A DNA stretch of 64,000 nucleotides, taken from NCBI RefSeq assembly GCF_012584515.1, contig NZ_CP051461.1, positions 1,038,001 through 1,102,000 on the forward strand. Reading direction: 5' to 3'. Positions within the stretch are counted from its first letter, which is position 1; each line of letters opens with the position of its first letter. Both the position numbers and the translations under genes were made by a program. A model generated the notes under the pieces. It made no database searches. It was not told where the DNA came from and saw only the letters and a program-made list of their open reading frames with translations. The stretch is from Polaromonas vacuolata (GTDB lineage: Bacteria; Pseudomonadota; Gammaproteobacteria; Burkholderiales; Burkholderiaceae_C). This document shows positions 26,088 through 34,555 of this stretch, piece by piece.

Positions 26088-26250
26088 TCAGGCTGCCGCA
26101 AAATACAGCACCGGAATAATCGCAGTCGTCGTTAGCATGGTGTCGAAATCCATCGCTTTCAGGCCTCTGAGAAACAAGTCTGTGTTGTGGTTCAGTTTTT
26201 CGATTCGCCAAGCCTCGTCCTGAGTGACCTTGAAAGCCTCGTTGGCGGCC
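26088..26250 (-). pseudogene. Fragment of an alpha-oxoamine synthase (AONS/KBL-like PLP enzyme)
   Basis: On the minus strand ANEAFKVTQDEAWRIEKLNH followed by NTDLFLRGLKAMDFDTMLTT and TAIIPVLYFAA then TGA. The pattern (..EPWRIE-L--N---F--GL---GFDT--T-TAI-PV) matches the C-terminal domain of 8-amino-7-oxononanoate synthase / 2-amino-3-ketobutyrate CoA ligase-type enzymes. Only ~50 codons remain, with no start and no catalytic Lys region; the sequence beyond the TGA is unrecognisable. It is a degraded gene just downstream of the sulfurtransferase. Confidence 0.6.
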
Positions 26251-26260
26251 TTAACTAGCC

Positions 26261-27181
26261 TTACCCTTTCGCCACCGGCCTACGGGAATCGCTACACCAG
26301 TCGCTCCAACTGCCAGCGTAAAGACCCGTAGTGCCAAGACCCGCAATTTCCATGGCGATCATGTTTGGCAGGGCGCTGACGCCACTGCCGCACTGGTGAA
26401 CTACTGAGGCGGGGTCGCGTCCATCGAGCAAGGCTAGAAATTCTGTTTTGAGTTGGGCTGCGGGTTTGAACTTTCCGTCTGGGCCTAGGTTTTGGCTAAA
26501 TGGGCGGTTTAAGGCGCCGGGTATATGGCCGGCGACTGGGTCCATGGGTTCGACCTCGCCTTTGTAGCGCGGTGTGGCGCGGGCATCGATCAAGGTTTGC
26601 ATGGGGCTGGTCAAATTGCTCTGCACGGTTTGGGTTGCGACCAGGTTTGCTGCCTCAGTGCTGAGTTCAAAATTGCTTTGAAAATGCGCTGCTTCGTGAC
26701 CACTACTGATTGCACTTCCAGCCGCTGTCCACGCCTGCAGTCCGCCATCGAGCACAGCTACATTGTGGTGACCTGCCCACTTCAGCATCCACCACAGGCG
26801 GCCACAGTAATTGGCGCCGTTGCGGTCATAAACTACCGCCTGCATGTGGTTAGAAAAACCAACGCTAGACAGCCATGCGGCGAATTTCTCGCGCGTCGGT
26901 AGCGGGTGTCGTCCACCTGATGCGGGTGCATCTAGGCCGCCGGTTGGAATCACGCCAAGAGCACCTGGCTTTGCGGGGTTCACTCCATGCTTGGCGCTAA
27001 GGTTGCTGTCCAAGTTGGCGTAAACCGCGCCGGGTATGTGGGACTCTAGGTAAGCTTGTTCGCCGGCTTTGGGTTGGCTTAAGTCAAAGCTGCAATCGAA
27101 CACGCGCAGCGGCTTGCCCTTGTCCATTAACGCCTGCAATTGTTCTGCGGATATCAAGGTGGTGAACGTCATGTCTGTCAT
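26261..27181 (-). CDS. sseA: 3-mercaptopyruvate / thiosulfate sulfurtransferase (tandem rhodanese)
   Basis: 306 residues, two rhodanese domains. The N-terminal one (LRVFDCSFDLSQPKAGEQAY, HIPGAVYANLDS, VVYDRNGANYCGRLWWML) is non-catalytic. The C-terminal one has the active-site loop HQCGSGVSA, the CG(S/T)GV(S/T)A form associated with 3-mercaptopyruvate as donor. It transfers sulfane sulfur to thiols or cyanide. The start may be ATG 27181 or the ATG three codons later (27172). The gene is 29 bp downstream of the EamA transporter gene, same strand, probably co-transcribed. Confidence 0.88.
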   Translation of the reverse strand: MTDMTFTTLISAEQLQALMDKGKPLRVFDCSFDLSQPKAGEQAYLESHIPGAVYANLDSNLSAKHGVNPAKPGALGVIPTGGLDAPASGGRHPLPTREKFAAWLSSVGFSNHMQAVVYDRNGANYCGRLWWMLKWAGHHNVAVLDGGLQAWTAAGSAISSGHEAAHFQSNFELSTEAANLVATQTVQSNLTSPMQTLIDARATPRYKGEVEPMDPVAGHIPGALNRPFSQNLGPDGKFKPAAQLKTEFLALLDGRDPASVVHQCGSGVSALPNMIAMEIAGLGTTGLYAGSWSDWCSDSRRPVAKG

Positions 27182-27210
27182 GTCTGGCTCCAGTCGGTGT
27201 GCGTTTTAGT

Positions 27211-28122
27211 TTAATGTTCTTCGGCCGGCGCATTCGGCGCGGCCCGTGCGCGCAGCACGGTAGCGGCAATCGCGCTGCTGATGATCAAGCCCATGCCGGC
27301 CCAGCCAAGCAGCGATATAAATTCGCCAAACACGATCATGCTGTATAGCGCGGCAAAAACAATGCCGGAGTATTGAAGATTCGCCACCACTAGCGTGGCA
27401 TGGTGGTTGTGCGAGCGCGAACTCAAGGTATACGCCTTAGTCATGCAAAGCTGACCTAAAGACGCGAGTATGCCCAGCGGTAGCAGCCACACTGCGTGTT
27501 GCCAATTCCAGGGCGAGAGGCCGGTCACCGTCATGCCTACAAGACCGGCCAAGGCTGAGCCCAGCGCAAAATAAAACACCGTGCGGGTCTCGGGTTCACC
27601 CATCTTGGCAATTGCCATGACCTGCATATAGGCAAAGGCAGCGCCTAAGCCTGACAGCAAGCCGATCAAACCGGCAAAACCTTGGTTTTGACCGATAGCG
27701 GGCCGCAGCAGCATGACCACGCCAGCAAAGCTGGCCAAAATGGTCAGTACCAGCGGGCCTTGGCTAGGGCCTTTTTTGCCACTGCGCGCCAGCATCATGG
27801 AACCACCGACTAAAAATGCTGCGATCCAAATACTGCTCATGTAATTCAGCGTCATGGCGGTGGGCAGCGGCAAGTGGGCGAGGGCATAAAACCAGCAAGA
27901 CAAGGCCACCACACCGACAGCACTGCGCCATGCATGCATGCTCAGCACGGGTGTGCGCAGCGAAACGCCAGTGGCCCGCGCATAGCAAGCCATAAAAACT
28001 ATGCCAATTGCGCCGCGGTAGAAAACCAGCTCAGCGCTATTGAAATTAGCCGAGGCAAACTTCACGCAAACCCCCATGCTGGCGAATAGAAAAGACGAGG
28101 CAATCATCCAAAGGGCTTGCAT
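27211..28122 (-). CDS. EamA/DMT-superfamily membrane transporter
   Basis: 303 residues with ten hydrophobic helices in two EamA repeats: the first begins MIASSFLFASMGVCVKFA, the second around LGSALAGLVGMTVTG. The end of each repeat is rich in Gly/Ala (GWAGMGLIISSAIAATVL). This family exports amino acids or other metabolites; the substrate is not predictable. Followed closely by sseA on the same strand; divergent from the glycosyltransferase pair. Confidence 0.82.
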   Translation of the reverse strand: MQALWMIASSFLFASMGVCVKFASANFNSAELVFYRGAIGIVFMACYARATGVSLRTPVLSMHAWRSAVGVVALSCWFYALAHLPLPTAMTLNYMSSIWIAAFLVGGSMMLARSGKKGPSQGPLVLTILASFAGVVMLLRPAIGQNQGFAGLIGLLSGLGAAFAYMQVMAIAKMGEPETRTVFYFALGSALAGLVGMTVTGLSPWNWQHAVWLLPLGILASLGQLCMTKAYTLSSRSHNHHATLVVANLQYSGIVFAALYSMIVFGEFISLLGWAGMGLIISSAIAATVLRARAAPNAPAEEH

Positions 28123-28318
28123 TTTGATAAATTTTTATTGGCCTGCTGGGGCGTTACGGAAAAAAGGGTGAGGCTGTGGGACGAAATTTCAGGAGAGTGG
28201 TTTGGGTAGTGCTTTGTCCGTTATGGTTTGAAGCGACGGCCGATTGTGCACTTTGTCTCTTGCAGTTGCAGACGCCTTCACGACAGTGCGAACAGGCGCT
28301 TGTTTTATCATTTGCTTC

Positions 28319-29017
28319 ATGCCAACTCACTTAAAGCCAACTTGCCTTTTGAGCATCATCATGCCGGTCTATAACGAGGCCGCTGGCTTAGCCAGTACGC
28401 TGCAAGCCTTAGCTTCTTTTGTTGCGTGCGGCACTGAGTTGATAGTGGTCGATGGCGGCAGCCTAGACACCACACTGGCTGTGGCGAATAAATTCACCGC
28501 TCGGGTAATCAGCTCAGCGTCCGGTCGGGCCGCGCAGATGAATGCTGGCGCTGCTATAGCCACAGGAGATGTATTTCTGTTTTTGCATGCCGATACTTTT
28601 TTACCGACTAATTCGGACGCCTTGGTTGCAGCGGCTTTGGCCGATGGCCGCTTTCAATGGGGACGTTTTGATGTGCGCATCAGCGGCCAGTCCAAGCTGC
28701 TGCCCATGGTCTCGGCGCTGATGAATTGGCGCTCACGCTACTCATTTATTGCCACCGGCGACCAAGCTATGTTTATGACGCGATCCGCGTTTGCGGCAGT
28801 AGGTGGTTTTCCTGATCAGCCCTTGATGGAGGATATTGAAATTTCAAAACGATTACTCAGCGTTTCGCGCCCCGCGTGTTTACGGGCTCAGGTTTTGACT
28901 TCTGGCCGGCGCTGGGACAGCCGTGGTGCGTGGCCCACCATCTGGCTGATGTGGCGCTTACGCCTGGCTTATTGGCGCGGTGTGCCGGCTCAGTGTTTGG
29001 CGCAGCTATACCGATGA
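28319..29017 (+). CDS. TIGR04283-type family 2 glycosyltransferase
   Basis: 232 residues from ATG 28319 (MPTHLKPTCLLSIIMPVYNE); the frame opens at 28244 but the extension is untypical. GT-A fold motifs: MPVYNEAAGL, IVVDGGSLDTT (the DGGS of this subfamily), SGRAAQMNAGA, FLHADT (DxD equivalent) and MEDIEISKRL. The subfamily is named for arsenosugar biosynthesis but occurs widely, so the true acceptor is unknown. The stop overlaps the next gene's ATG (ATGA), a pair seen in many bacteria. Confidence 0.82.
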   Translation: MPTHLKPTCLLSIIMPVYNEAAGLASTLQALASFVACGTELIVVDGGSLDTTLAVANKFTARVISSASGRAAQMNAGAAIATGDVFLFLHADTFLPTNSDALVAAALADGRFQWGRFDVRISGQSKLLPMVSALMNWRSRYSFIATGDQAMFMTRSAFAAVGGFPDQPLMEDIEISKRLLSVSRPACLRAQVLTSGRRWDSRGAWPTIWLMWRLRLAYWRGVPAQCLAQLYR

Positions 29018-29640
29018 AGACAGCGACCAAAATCAATACTCGCTTGGTTGTTTTTGCCAAAGCGCCTCAAGCCGGTAAAGCCAAGACGCGCTTAATACCG
29101 GCCTTAGGCGCGGCGGGTGCGGCAACGCTGGCGCGCCACATGCTTGGCCGCACCTTAGATATAGCTTTATCCGCCGCTGTTGGGCCGGTTGAGCTGTGTA
29201 TGAGTCCGACGCCTGACGACGCCGCTTGGCTCGGTATTGCCATCGACAGCGCAGTGCAGCTAAGCGATCAAGGCCAAGGCGATTTAGGTCAGCGCATGGC
29301 CTGCGCTGTTCAGCGCGTCACGCAGTTAGAGCCGGTTTTACTGATTGGCACCGACTGCCCGGGCTTGACGCCGGCCTTGCTGCAACAGGCGGCTGAGCAA
29401 CTCGGTGCGCATGATGTGGTCATGCTGCCGGCCAGTGATGGCGGCTATGTGCTGCTAGGTTTGAAATCGCCATGCCCAGAGATTTTTAGCGCTATGCCTT
29501 GGAGTACTGCTGCTGTGGCTGAGATCAGTTTGCAACGCATGAAGGCGCTGGGGTTGCGTGTTTGGGTCGGCCCAATGCAACACGATATTGATGAGCCGGC
29601 TGATTTGGATCACTTGCCACCTGAACTTATGAACTTATGA
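29014..29640 (+). CDS. TIGR04282-type glycosyltransferase / nucleotidyltransferase-like protein
   Basis: 208 residues beginning MKTATKINTRLVVFAKAPQA, with FAKAPQAGKAKTRL (the MobA-like nucleotide-binding loop), IGTDCPGLTPALL and LPASDGGYVLLGL, all hallmarks of the DUF2064/TIGR04282 family usually fused to or next to TIGR04283 proteins. The two probably act together on one sugar-nucleotide substrate. It overlaps the upstream gene by 4 bp. Three perfect 8-bp direct repeats run across its stop codon. Confidence 0.82.
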   Translation: MKTATKINTRLVVFAKAPQAGKAKTRLIPALGAAGAATLARHMLGRTLDIALSAAVGPVELCMSPTPDDAAWLGIAIDSAVQLSDQGQGDLGQRMACAVQRVTQLEPVLLIGTDCPGLTPALLQQAAEQLGAHDVVMLPASDGGYVLLGLKSPCPEIFSAMPWSTAAVAEISLQRMKALGLRVWVGPMQHDIDEPADLDHLPPELMNL

Positions 29641-29646
29641 ACTTAT
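29623..29646 (+). repeat. Three perfect tandem 8-bp repeats (GAACTTAT) across a stop codon
   Basis: GAACTTAT at 29623-29630, 29631-29638 and 29639-29646 covers the last codons and the TGA of the upstream gene. As the unit is 8 bp, gain or loss of one copy would shift the frame and change the C-terminus by a few residues. Confidence 0.9.
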
Positions 29647-29691
29647 GAGCGCAGCAACTGATTGTTTTTTTAAGATTATTCGCAGCGCTTA

Positions 29692-29733
29692 ATAGTTCGC
29701 ATAATTGACTTCATAGTTGACCACATAATTGGC
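29692..29733. repeat. Short iterated ATA(A/G)TTGAC motif
   Basis: ATAATTGAC (29701-29709), ATAGTTGAC (29713-29721) and ATAATTGGC (29725-29733) repeat at a 12-bp period, with a weaker ATAGTTCGC at 29692-29700. The array lies ~150 bp upstream of the lipoprotein gene in an otherwise featureless spacer, and may be a regulator site or a slippage product. Confidence 0.55.
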
Positions 29734-29879
29734 GCACTTTCCAGCTTTCATCGCCATGCTCACACACCCATTTTTAGACTCATTTGTTTTGCTCAGCTAT
29801 AGATTTTCCAGCTTCGTCTTGGACAACTTAATGGACGCTGCGGCCATGTTGGCTTTGATGTTTGTGCTGTAGGGTCGCT

Positions 29880-30050
29880 ATGAAGAAATATTTATTTCTG
29901 AGTTATTTCTTAGCCGCCATGGTGCTACCCGGCTGCGCGGTAATTGTTGTGGCGGATGTTGCTGCAACCGTCGTGGTCGGCACAGTCGGGCTGGCTGCCG
30001 ATGCGGCGATTGGCACTGCTCGCTTGGTCGGACGAGCCGTCACACCGTAA
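29880..30050 (+). CDS. Small outer-membrane-type lipoprotein
   Basis: 56 residues. The ATG at 29880 is preceded by AGGG at a good distance. N-terminal MKKY, a hydrophobic stretch and the lipobox LPGC put the lipidated Cys at residue 19; the mature part is only ~38 residues, Ala/Val/Gly-rich, ending GRAVTP. It resembles small NF038104-like lipoproteins of proteobacteria. Function unknown. Standing alone between two unrelated genes. Confidence 0.7.
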   Translation: MKKYLFLSYFLAAMVLPGCAVIVVADVAATVVVGTVGLAADAAIGTARLVGRAVTP

Positions 30051-30123
30051 CGGCGTAATGGCGTAAGCCGTTATTTTTTCTATTTGTTTGACTCGTCAGA
30101 CCACGACGGCCTGACTGGCTGTG

Positions 30124-31248
30124 TCAAATCATCTGTGTTGTTTTGCTCGCACCCATCTCGCGCCTATACCACTCGTGGAAATGTTGCATACCGTCTTCCA
30201 TTGGGCTTTGGTAGGGGCCGAACTCATTGTCGCCGCGCTGCATTAAGGCTTTGCGGCCAGCGTCCATGCGTAGCGCGATCTCGTCATCTTCGACACAGGT
30301 TTCCATGTAGGCCGCTTGCTGGGCTTCTACAAACTCTTGTTCAAAGGCGCAGATTTCTTCCGGGTAGAAAAACTCCACCACGTTAAGCGTCTTGTCTGGC
30401 CCTTGTGGATGCAAGGTGCTGACCACCAGCACATGCGGATACCACTCGACCATCACGTTAGGGTAGTAAGTCAGCCAAATAGCGCCGTACTTAGGCGGCA
30501 CACCATTGCGGTATTGCAGCACCACGTCATGCCACTTTTTATACGTGTCAGTGCCGGGTTTTCCCAGCTTGTCAGATACGCCTACGGTTTGCACTGAGAA
30601 CTGTTTTGCCAGTTCCCAATTCAAATCGTCAGTTGTCACAAAGCCGCCTAATCCGGGATGAAAAGGGCCAACGTGGTAGTCCTCCATATAGACCTCAATA
30701 AAGGTCTTCCAGTTGTAATTGCATTCATGCAAATGGACTTTACTCAGCTGATAGCCAGAGAAATCCAAGTCCGCCAAAACGCCGCCGCTAAGCGCCGCCA
30801 TGTCGGCGGTAATGTTGCGGCCAGTGTCTTCAAACACCAAGCCATTCCAGGTTTGGGTTTTGTAGCGGTTCAGGTTAAGGCAGGGATCGGTCTGAAAGTG
30901 AGGTGCGCCGATTAGCTCGCCAGAAGTGTTGTAAGTCCAGCGGTGCAGCGGGCAAACAATGTTGCTGCCGGTGTTGCCACGGCCTTGCAGCATGGTTGAC
31001 TGGCGGTGCCGACAAACGTTGGAGATCAGCTCAATGCCAGAGTCGTTGCGCACCAAGGCGCGCCCTTCGCCTTCATGCGGCAGAGCGTAATAGTCGCCTA
31101 AGTTAGGCACAGACAACTCATGGCCTAAATAGCGTGGTCCGTTGGCAAAAAGTTTTTGCTGTTCGCGCTGGTAAATGCCTGCGTCAAAGTAGCTAAAGAT
31201 GGGTAGCTGGCTGGTGGCCTGCAGTAGGCGAAGGCTTTGATCAGACAT
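30124..31248 (-). CDS. Rieske non-haem iron oxygenase, alpha-subunit type
   Basis: 374 residues from ATG 31248 (MSDQSLRLLQATSQLPIFSY); a frame to 31326 exists but the extension looks non-coding. The Rieske [2Fe-2S] site is CRHRQSTMLQ.. with CPLHRWTYNTSGEL (~residues 79 and 98). The mononuclear iron site fits EDYHVGPFHPGLGGF (two His, one acid), and NWKTFIEVYMEDYH is the bridging-Asp/Glu region. It hydroxylates or demethylates an aromatic or quaternary-amine substrate; no ferredoxin or reductase gene is adjacent, so it must use partners encoded elsewhere. Substrate unknown. Confidence 0.82.
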   Translation of the reverse strand: MSDQSLRLLQATSQLPIFSYFDAGIYQREQQKLFANGPRYLGHELSVPNLGDYYALPHEGEGRALVRNDSGIELISNVCRHRQSTMLQGRGNTGSNIVCPLHRWTYNTSGELIGAPHFQTDPCLNLNRYKTQTWNGLVFEDTGRNITADMAALSGGVLADLDFSGYQLSKVHLHECNYNWKTFIEVYMEDYHVGPFHPGLGGFVTTDDLNWELAKQFSVQTVGVSDKLGKPGTDTYKKWHDVVLQYRNGVPPKYGAIWLTYYPNVMVEWYPHVLVVSTLHPQGPDKTLNVVEFFYPEEICAFEQEFVEAQQAAYMETCVEDDEIALRMDAGRKALMQRGDNEFGPYQSPMEDGMQHFHEWYRREMGASKTTQMI

Positions 31249-31592
31249 GCATTGGGGGGTGGGAAGTACAGCGCTGGAGGCTGCTAATATGGCAAAAATC
31301 GATTGTACCTGTGCGGGTCTGTGCAAAAAAGTCAGGCCTTGGTACTGGTATTGGCTTGAAGACGACGGCGTTTAATTAAGCGCCAGTTAAATTGATAAGC
31401 AATTTGATGAGCCAAGGGATGGACAATGCGCCAAGTAGCCAGTCAATCGACGGGTCAAGCGCCTAGCCAACCGAGCACTGCGCGCAAACGCCTAAAATAA
31501 TCTCCAGTTAATACTAAAGCGAAAAGTTCAAAGCCCGTTCTAGGTCAGTTTAAAGCTCGATTTAGCACTGCCTGCGCAAAGAGATTGCCCGA
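31249..31592. other. Divergent spacer between the Rieske oxygenase and ispA
   Basis: About 340 bp. I looked for xseB, which often precedes ispA in proteobacteria, and found no such frame. No convincing small gene, RNA gene or clear promoter pair is visible. Confidence 0.5.
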
Positions 31593-32546
31593 TTGAAATC
31601 ATCTGAAAAAACACCATTGTTCAACCTCAACACTTGGAGCGTAGACCAACTCGCACGGGTAGAGCAGGCCTTATCACGCTGGGTTGTCTGCCCTGAAGAT
31701 GCACCTGCGCTGGCCGGTTTAGGCCACGCTATGCGCTACGCGGTTTTAGACGGCGGCAAACGCTTGCGGCCGCTGCTGGTCATGGCCGCTTGTGAAGCGG
31801 TAGCAGGCAGCGCCAATGCGGCCCTGCGCGCGGCTTGTGCGGTGGAGTTAATTCATGCTTATTCATTGGTGCACGACGACTTACCCTGCATGGATAACGA
31901 CGTACTGCGCCGTGGCAAGCCCACTGTTCATGTGGCTTTTGGCCAAGCCAGCGCGCTGTTGGCGGGCGATGCCTTGCAAGCCTTGGCTTTTGAGTTGCTA
32001 ACTCCCGCGCTGGACACAACTGACGCCGCCATCGACAGCGCGACCCAAGCGCATTTGTGCCGCATGCTGGCCCAAGCTGCTGGCTTTAAGGGCATGGCCG
32101 GTGGCCAAGCGATTGACCTTGCTAGTGTGGGAAAGCAACTCAATTCATCAGAGTTGCACGAGATGCATGCACTCAAAACCGGCGCGCTGCTAAAAGCCAG
32201 TGTCATGATGGGCGCGGCTTGCAGCCAGTCAGGCCCGGCCACGTCAATCGCTGTGCAAGACGCGCTGCGCAATTACGGCGATGCGATTGGTTTGGCGTTT
32301 CAGGTGGTCGATGATATTTTGGATGTGACTGCCGACTCTGCCGTGCTGGGTAAAACCGCCGGTAAGGACGCGGCTCAAGATAAACCTACTTTTGTCTCCC
32401 TAATGGGTTTGCAAGCTTCTCAAGATTACGCTCAGCAATTGCTGCAGCGCACCTTGCATAGCTTGGCGCAACTCGAAGCCGCAGGCCTGCCCAACACGCA
32501 TGCACTGCGTGGGCTGGCTGACATGCTGGTGAATCGTCAGCACTAG
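31593..32546 (+). CDS. ispA: Farnesyl diphosphate synthase (polyprenyl synthetase)
   Basis: 317 residues. It condenses IPP with DMAPP/GPP to farnesyl diphosphate. The first Asp-rich motif is DDLPCMDND, the second DDILD in FQVVDDILDVTADSAVLGKT; GGKRLRPLL near residue 51 and GGQAIDLAS are also conserved. The start is TTG at 31593 (TTGAAATCATCTG) with an AAGAGA-like ribosome site. It lies 36 bp upstream of dxs, forming the usual ispA-dxs isoprenoid operon but without xseB in front. Confidence 0.93.
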   Translation: MKSSEKTPLFNLNTWSVDQLARVEQALSRWVVCPEDAPALAGLGHAMRYAVLDGGKRLRPLLVMAACEAVAGSANAALRAACAVELIHAYSLVHDDLPCMDNDVLRRGKPTVHVAFGQASALLAGDALQALAFELLTPALDTTDAAIDSATQAHLCRMLAQAAGFKGMAGGQAIDLASVGKQLNSSELHEMHALKTGALLKASVMMGAACSQSGPATSIAVQDALRNYGDAIGLAFQVVDDILDVTADSAVLGKTAGKDAAQDKPTFVSLMGLQASQDYAQQLLQRTLHSLAQLEAAGLPNTHALRGLADMLVNRQH

Positions 32547-32582
32547 CCGCTCAAGACACCGTATTACCAGAGATATTTTTAT

Positions 32583-34445
32583 ATGACTTCATTGCTCGAC
32601 ACGATTAACAGCCCCGCGGATTTGCGCCAGCTGCCGCGCGCCCAGCTCAGACAGCTGGCGGATGAACTGCGCGACTATGTACTCCACAGTGTCTCGAATA
32701 CCGGCGGCCACTTAAGTTCCAACCTCGGCACTGTCGAGCTGACCGTGGCCTTGCACTATGTGTTTAACACCCCAGAAGACCGACTCGTGTGGGATGTAGG
32801 CCATCAAACTTACGCGCACAAAATTTTGACCGGTAGGCGCGAGCGCATGGCCAGCTTGCGCCAGTTCGGTGGTCTGTCGGGTTTTCCGCGCCGCGATGAA
32901 AGTCCTTACGACACCTTTGGCACAGCCCATTCGTCCACCTCTATTTCGGCTGCGCTAGGCATGGCACTGGCCGCCCGTCAGTTGGGTCAAGAACGGAATG
33001 CGGTGGCCATTATTGGTGACGGTGCCATGAGCGCTGGCATGGCTTTTGAAGCCATGAATAATGCCGGCGTGTATGACGATGCCCGCATGTTGGTAGTTCT
33101 CAATGACAACGACATGAGCATTAGCCCGCCGGTGGGCGCGTTGAACCGCTATTTGGCGCAACTCATGAGCGGGCGTTTTTATGCATCGGCAAAAAACGTT
33201 GGCAAGCGGGTTTTGGGTGTCGCACCGCCACTGTTAGAGCTGGCTAAACGGATTGAATCTCATGCCAAGGGCTTGGTCGTGCCGGCTACCTTGTTTGAGA
33301 ATTTCGGTTTTAACTACATCGGCCCAATCGACGGCCATGACTTGGATTCACTGATTCCGACGCTAGAGAACATCAAGCAATTAATGCTTGACGGTGATGG
33401 CCCGCAGTTTTTGCATGTGGTGACTAAAAAAGGCCAAGGCTACAAGCTCGCCGAGGCCGATCCAGTGGCCTATCACGGCCCGGGCAAGTTTGATCCGGCC
33501 ATGGGTTTGCAAAAGTCCAGTGTGCCGTCTAAGCAAACTTTTACCCAAGTGTTTGGCCAGTGGCTGTGCGATATGGCGGTGCAAGACAAGCGCTTAGTTG
33601 CCATCACGCCGGCGATGCGTGAAGGCTCTGGCATGGTGGAGTTTCACAAGCGTTTTCCTGAGCGCTACCACGATGTCGGCATTGCCGAGCAGCATGCCGT
33701 GACCTTTGCCGCCGGCATGGCCTGTGAAGGGCTGAAACCGGTATTGGCGATTTACTCGACCTTTTTGCAGCGTGGCTACGACCAACTGATTCACGACGTA
33801 GCGCTGCAAAATCTACCGGTGGTGTTTGCACTCGACCGCGCCGGTCTGGTCGGTGCCGATGGAGCGACGCATGCCGGCGCTTACGACATCGCCTTTTTGC
33901 GCTGCGTGCCAAATATGAGCATTGCATGCCCAGCCGATGAAAACGAGTGCCGCAAACTGCTGACCTCAGCCTTCGAGCAAGACCATCCAGTCGCCGTGCG
34001 TTATCCGCGCGGTGCCGGGGCTGGCGTAGCACCCGATGCGGGTCTGACTTCATTGCCGTTTGCCAAAGGTGAAATTCGCCGCGAAGGCGCTGGCATTGCT
34101 ATTTTGGCTTTCGGCACACTGCTTTATCCGGCGCTGGAGGCGGCAGAAAAACTCGGCTGCACCGTCGTCAATATGCGCTGGGCAAAGCCACTCGACATTG
34201 AGCTGTTGCTACAAGTTGCCAAGACCCACCAAGGCTTGGTCACGCTAGAAGAAGGTTCGGTAATGGGCGGCGCAGGTAGTGCGGTCAGCGAAGCATTGCA
34301 GGCTGCGGCCATCAGCATGCCAGTGCTGCATTTGGGCTTGAAAGATGAGTTCACTGAGCATGGTGAACCGGCAAAATTGCTAGCCCTTCAAGGTTTGGAC
34401 GCAGCGGGAATTGAGGCCTCTATTCGGGCACGTTTTCCGGGTTGA
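32583..34445 (+). CDS. dxs: 1-deoxy-D-xylulose-5-phosphate synthase
   Basis: 620 residues, the normal size. First enzyme of the MEP isoprenoid pathway: pyruvate plus glyceraldehyde-3-phosphate, thiamine diphosphate dependent. Visible are the N-terminal [30 protein letters not shown], the ThDP/Mg motif [18 protein letters not shown] ending in [11 protein letters not shown] and the transketolase-like [15 protein letters not shown] and [15 protein letters not shown]. Second gene of the operon with ispA. Confidence 0.96.
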   Translation: MTSLLDTINSPADLRQLPRAQLRQLADELRDYVLHSVSNTGGHLSSNLGTVELTVALHYVFNTPEDRLVWDVGHQTYAHKILTGRRERMASLRQFGGLSGFPRRDESPYDTFGTAHSSTSISAALGMALAARQLGQERNAVAIIGDGAMSAGMAFEAMNNAGVYDDARMLVVLNDNDMSISPPVGALNRYLAQLMSGRFYASAKNVGKRVLGVAPPLLELAKRIESHAKGLVVPATLFENFGFNYIGPIDGHDLDSLIPTLENIKQLMLDGDGPQFLHVVTKKGQGYKLAEADPVAYHGPGKFDPAMGLQKSSVPSKQTFTQVFGQWLCDMAVQDKRLVAITPAMREGSGMVEFHKRFPERYHDVGIAEQHAVTFAAGMACEGLKPVLAIYSTFLQRGYDQLIHDVALQNLPVVFALDRAGLVGADGATHAGAYDIAFLRCVPNMSIACPADENECRKLLTSAFEQDHPVAVRYPRGAGAGVAPDAGLTSLPFAKGEIRREGAGIAILAFGTLLYPALEAAEKLGCTVVNMRWAKPLDIELLLQVAKTHQGLVTLEEGSVMGGAGSAVSEALQAAAISMPVLHLGLKDEFTEHGEPAKLLALQGLDAAGIEASIRARFPG

Positions 34446-34555
34446 GTTCAGCGGCGCGTTAGCGAGAAGAGAGTCGATAAAGAAAAAAATTTCTTGAATA
34501 AGGCATAAGTTGCTGCTCGCCACAGCCACAGCCACATCAGCGGAGGTAATCCTAA

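Noticed and set aside
31249..31592. An xseB gene expected upstream of ispA
   Set aside because: No frame with exonuclease VII small-subunit features is present in the spacer.
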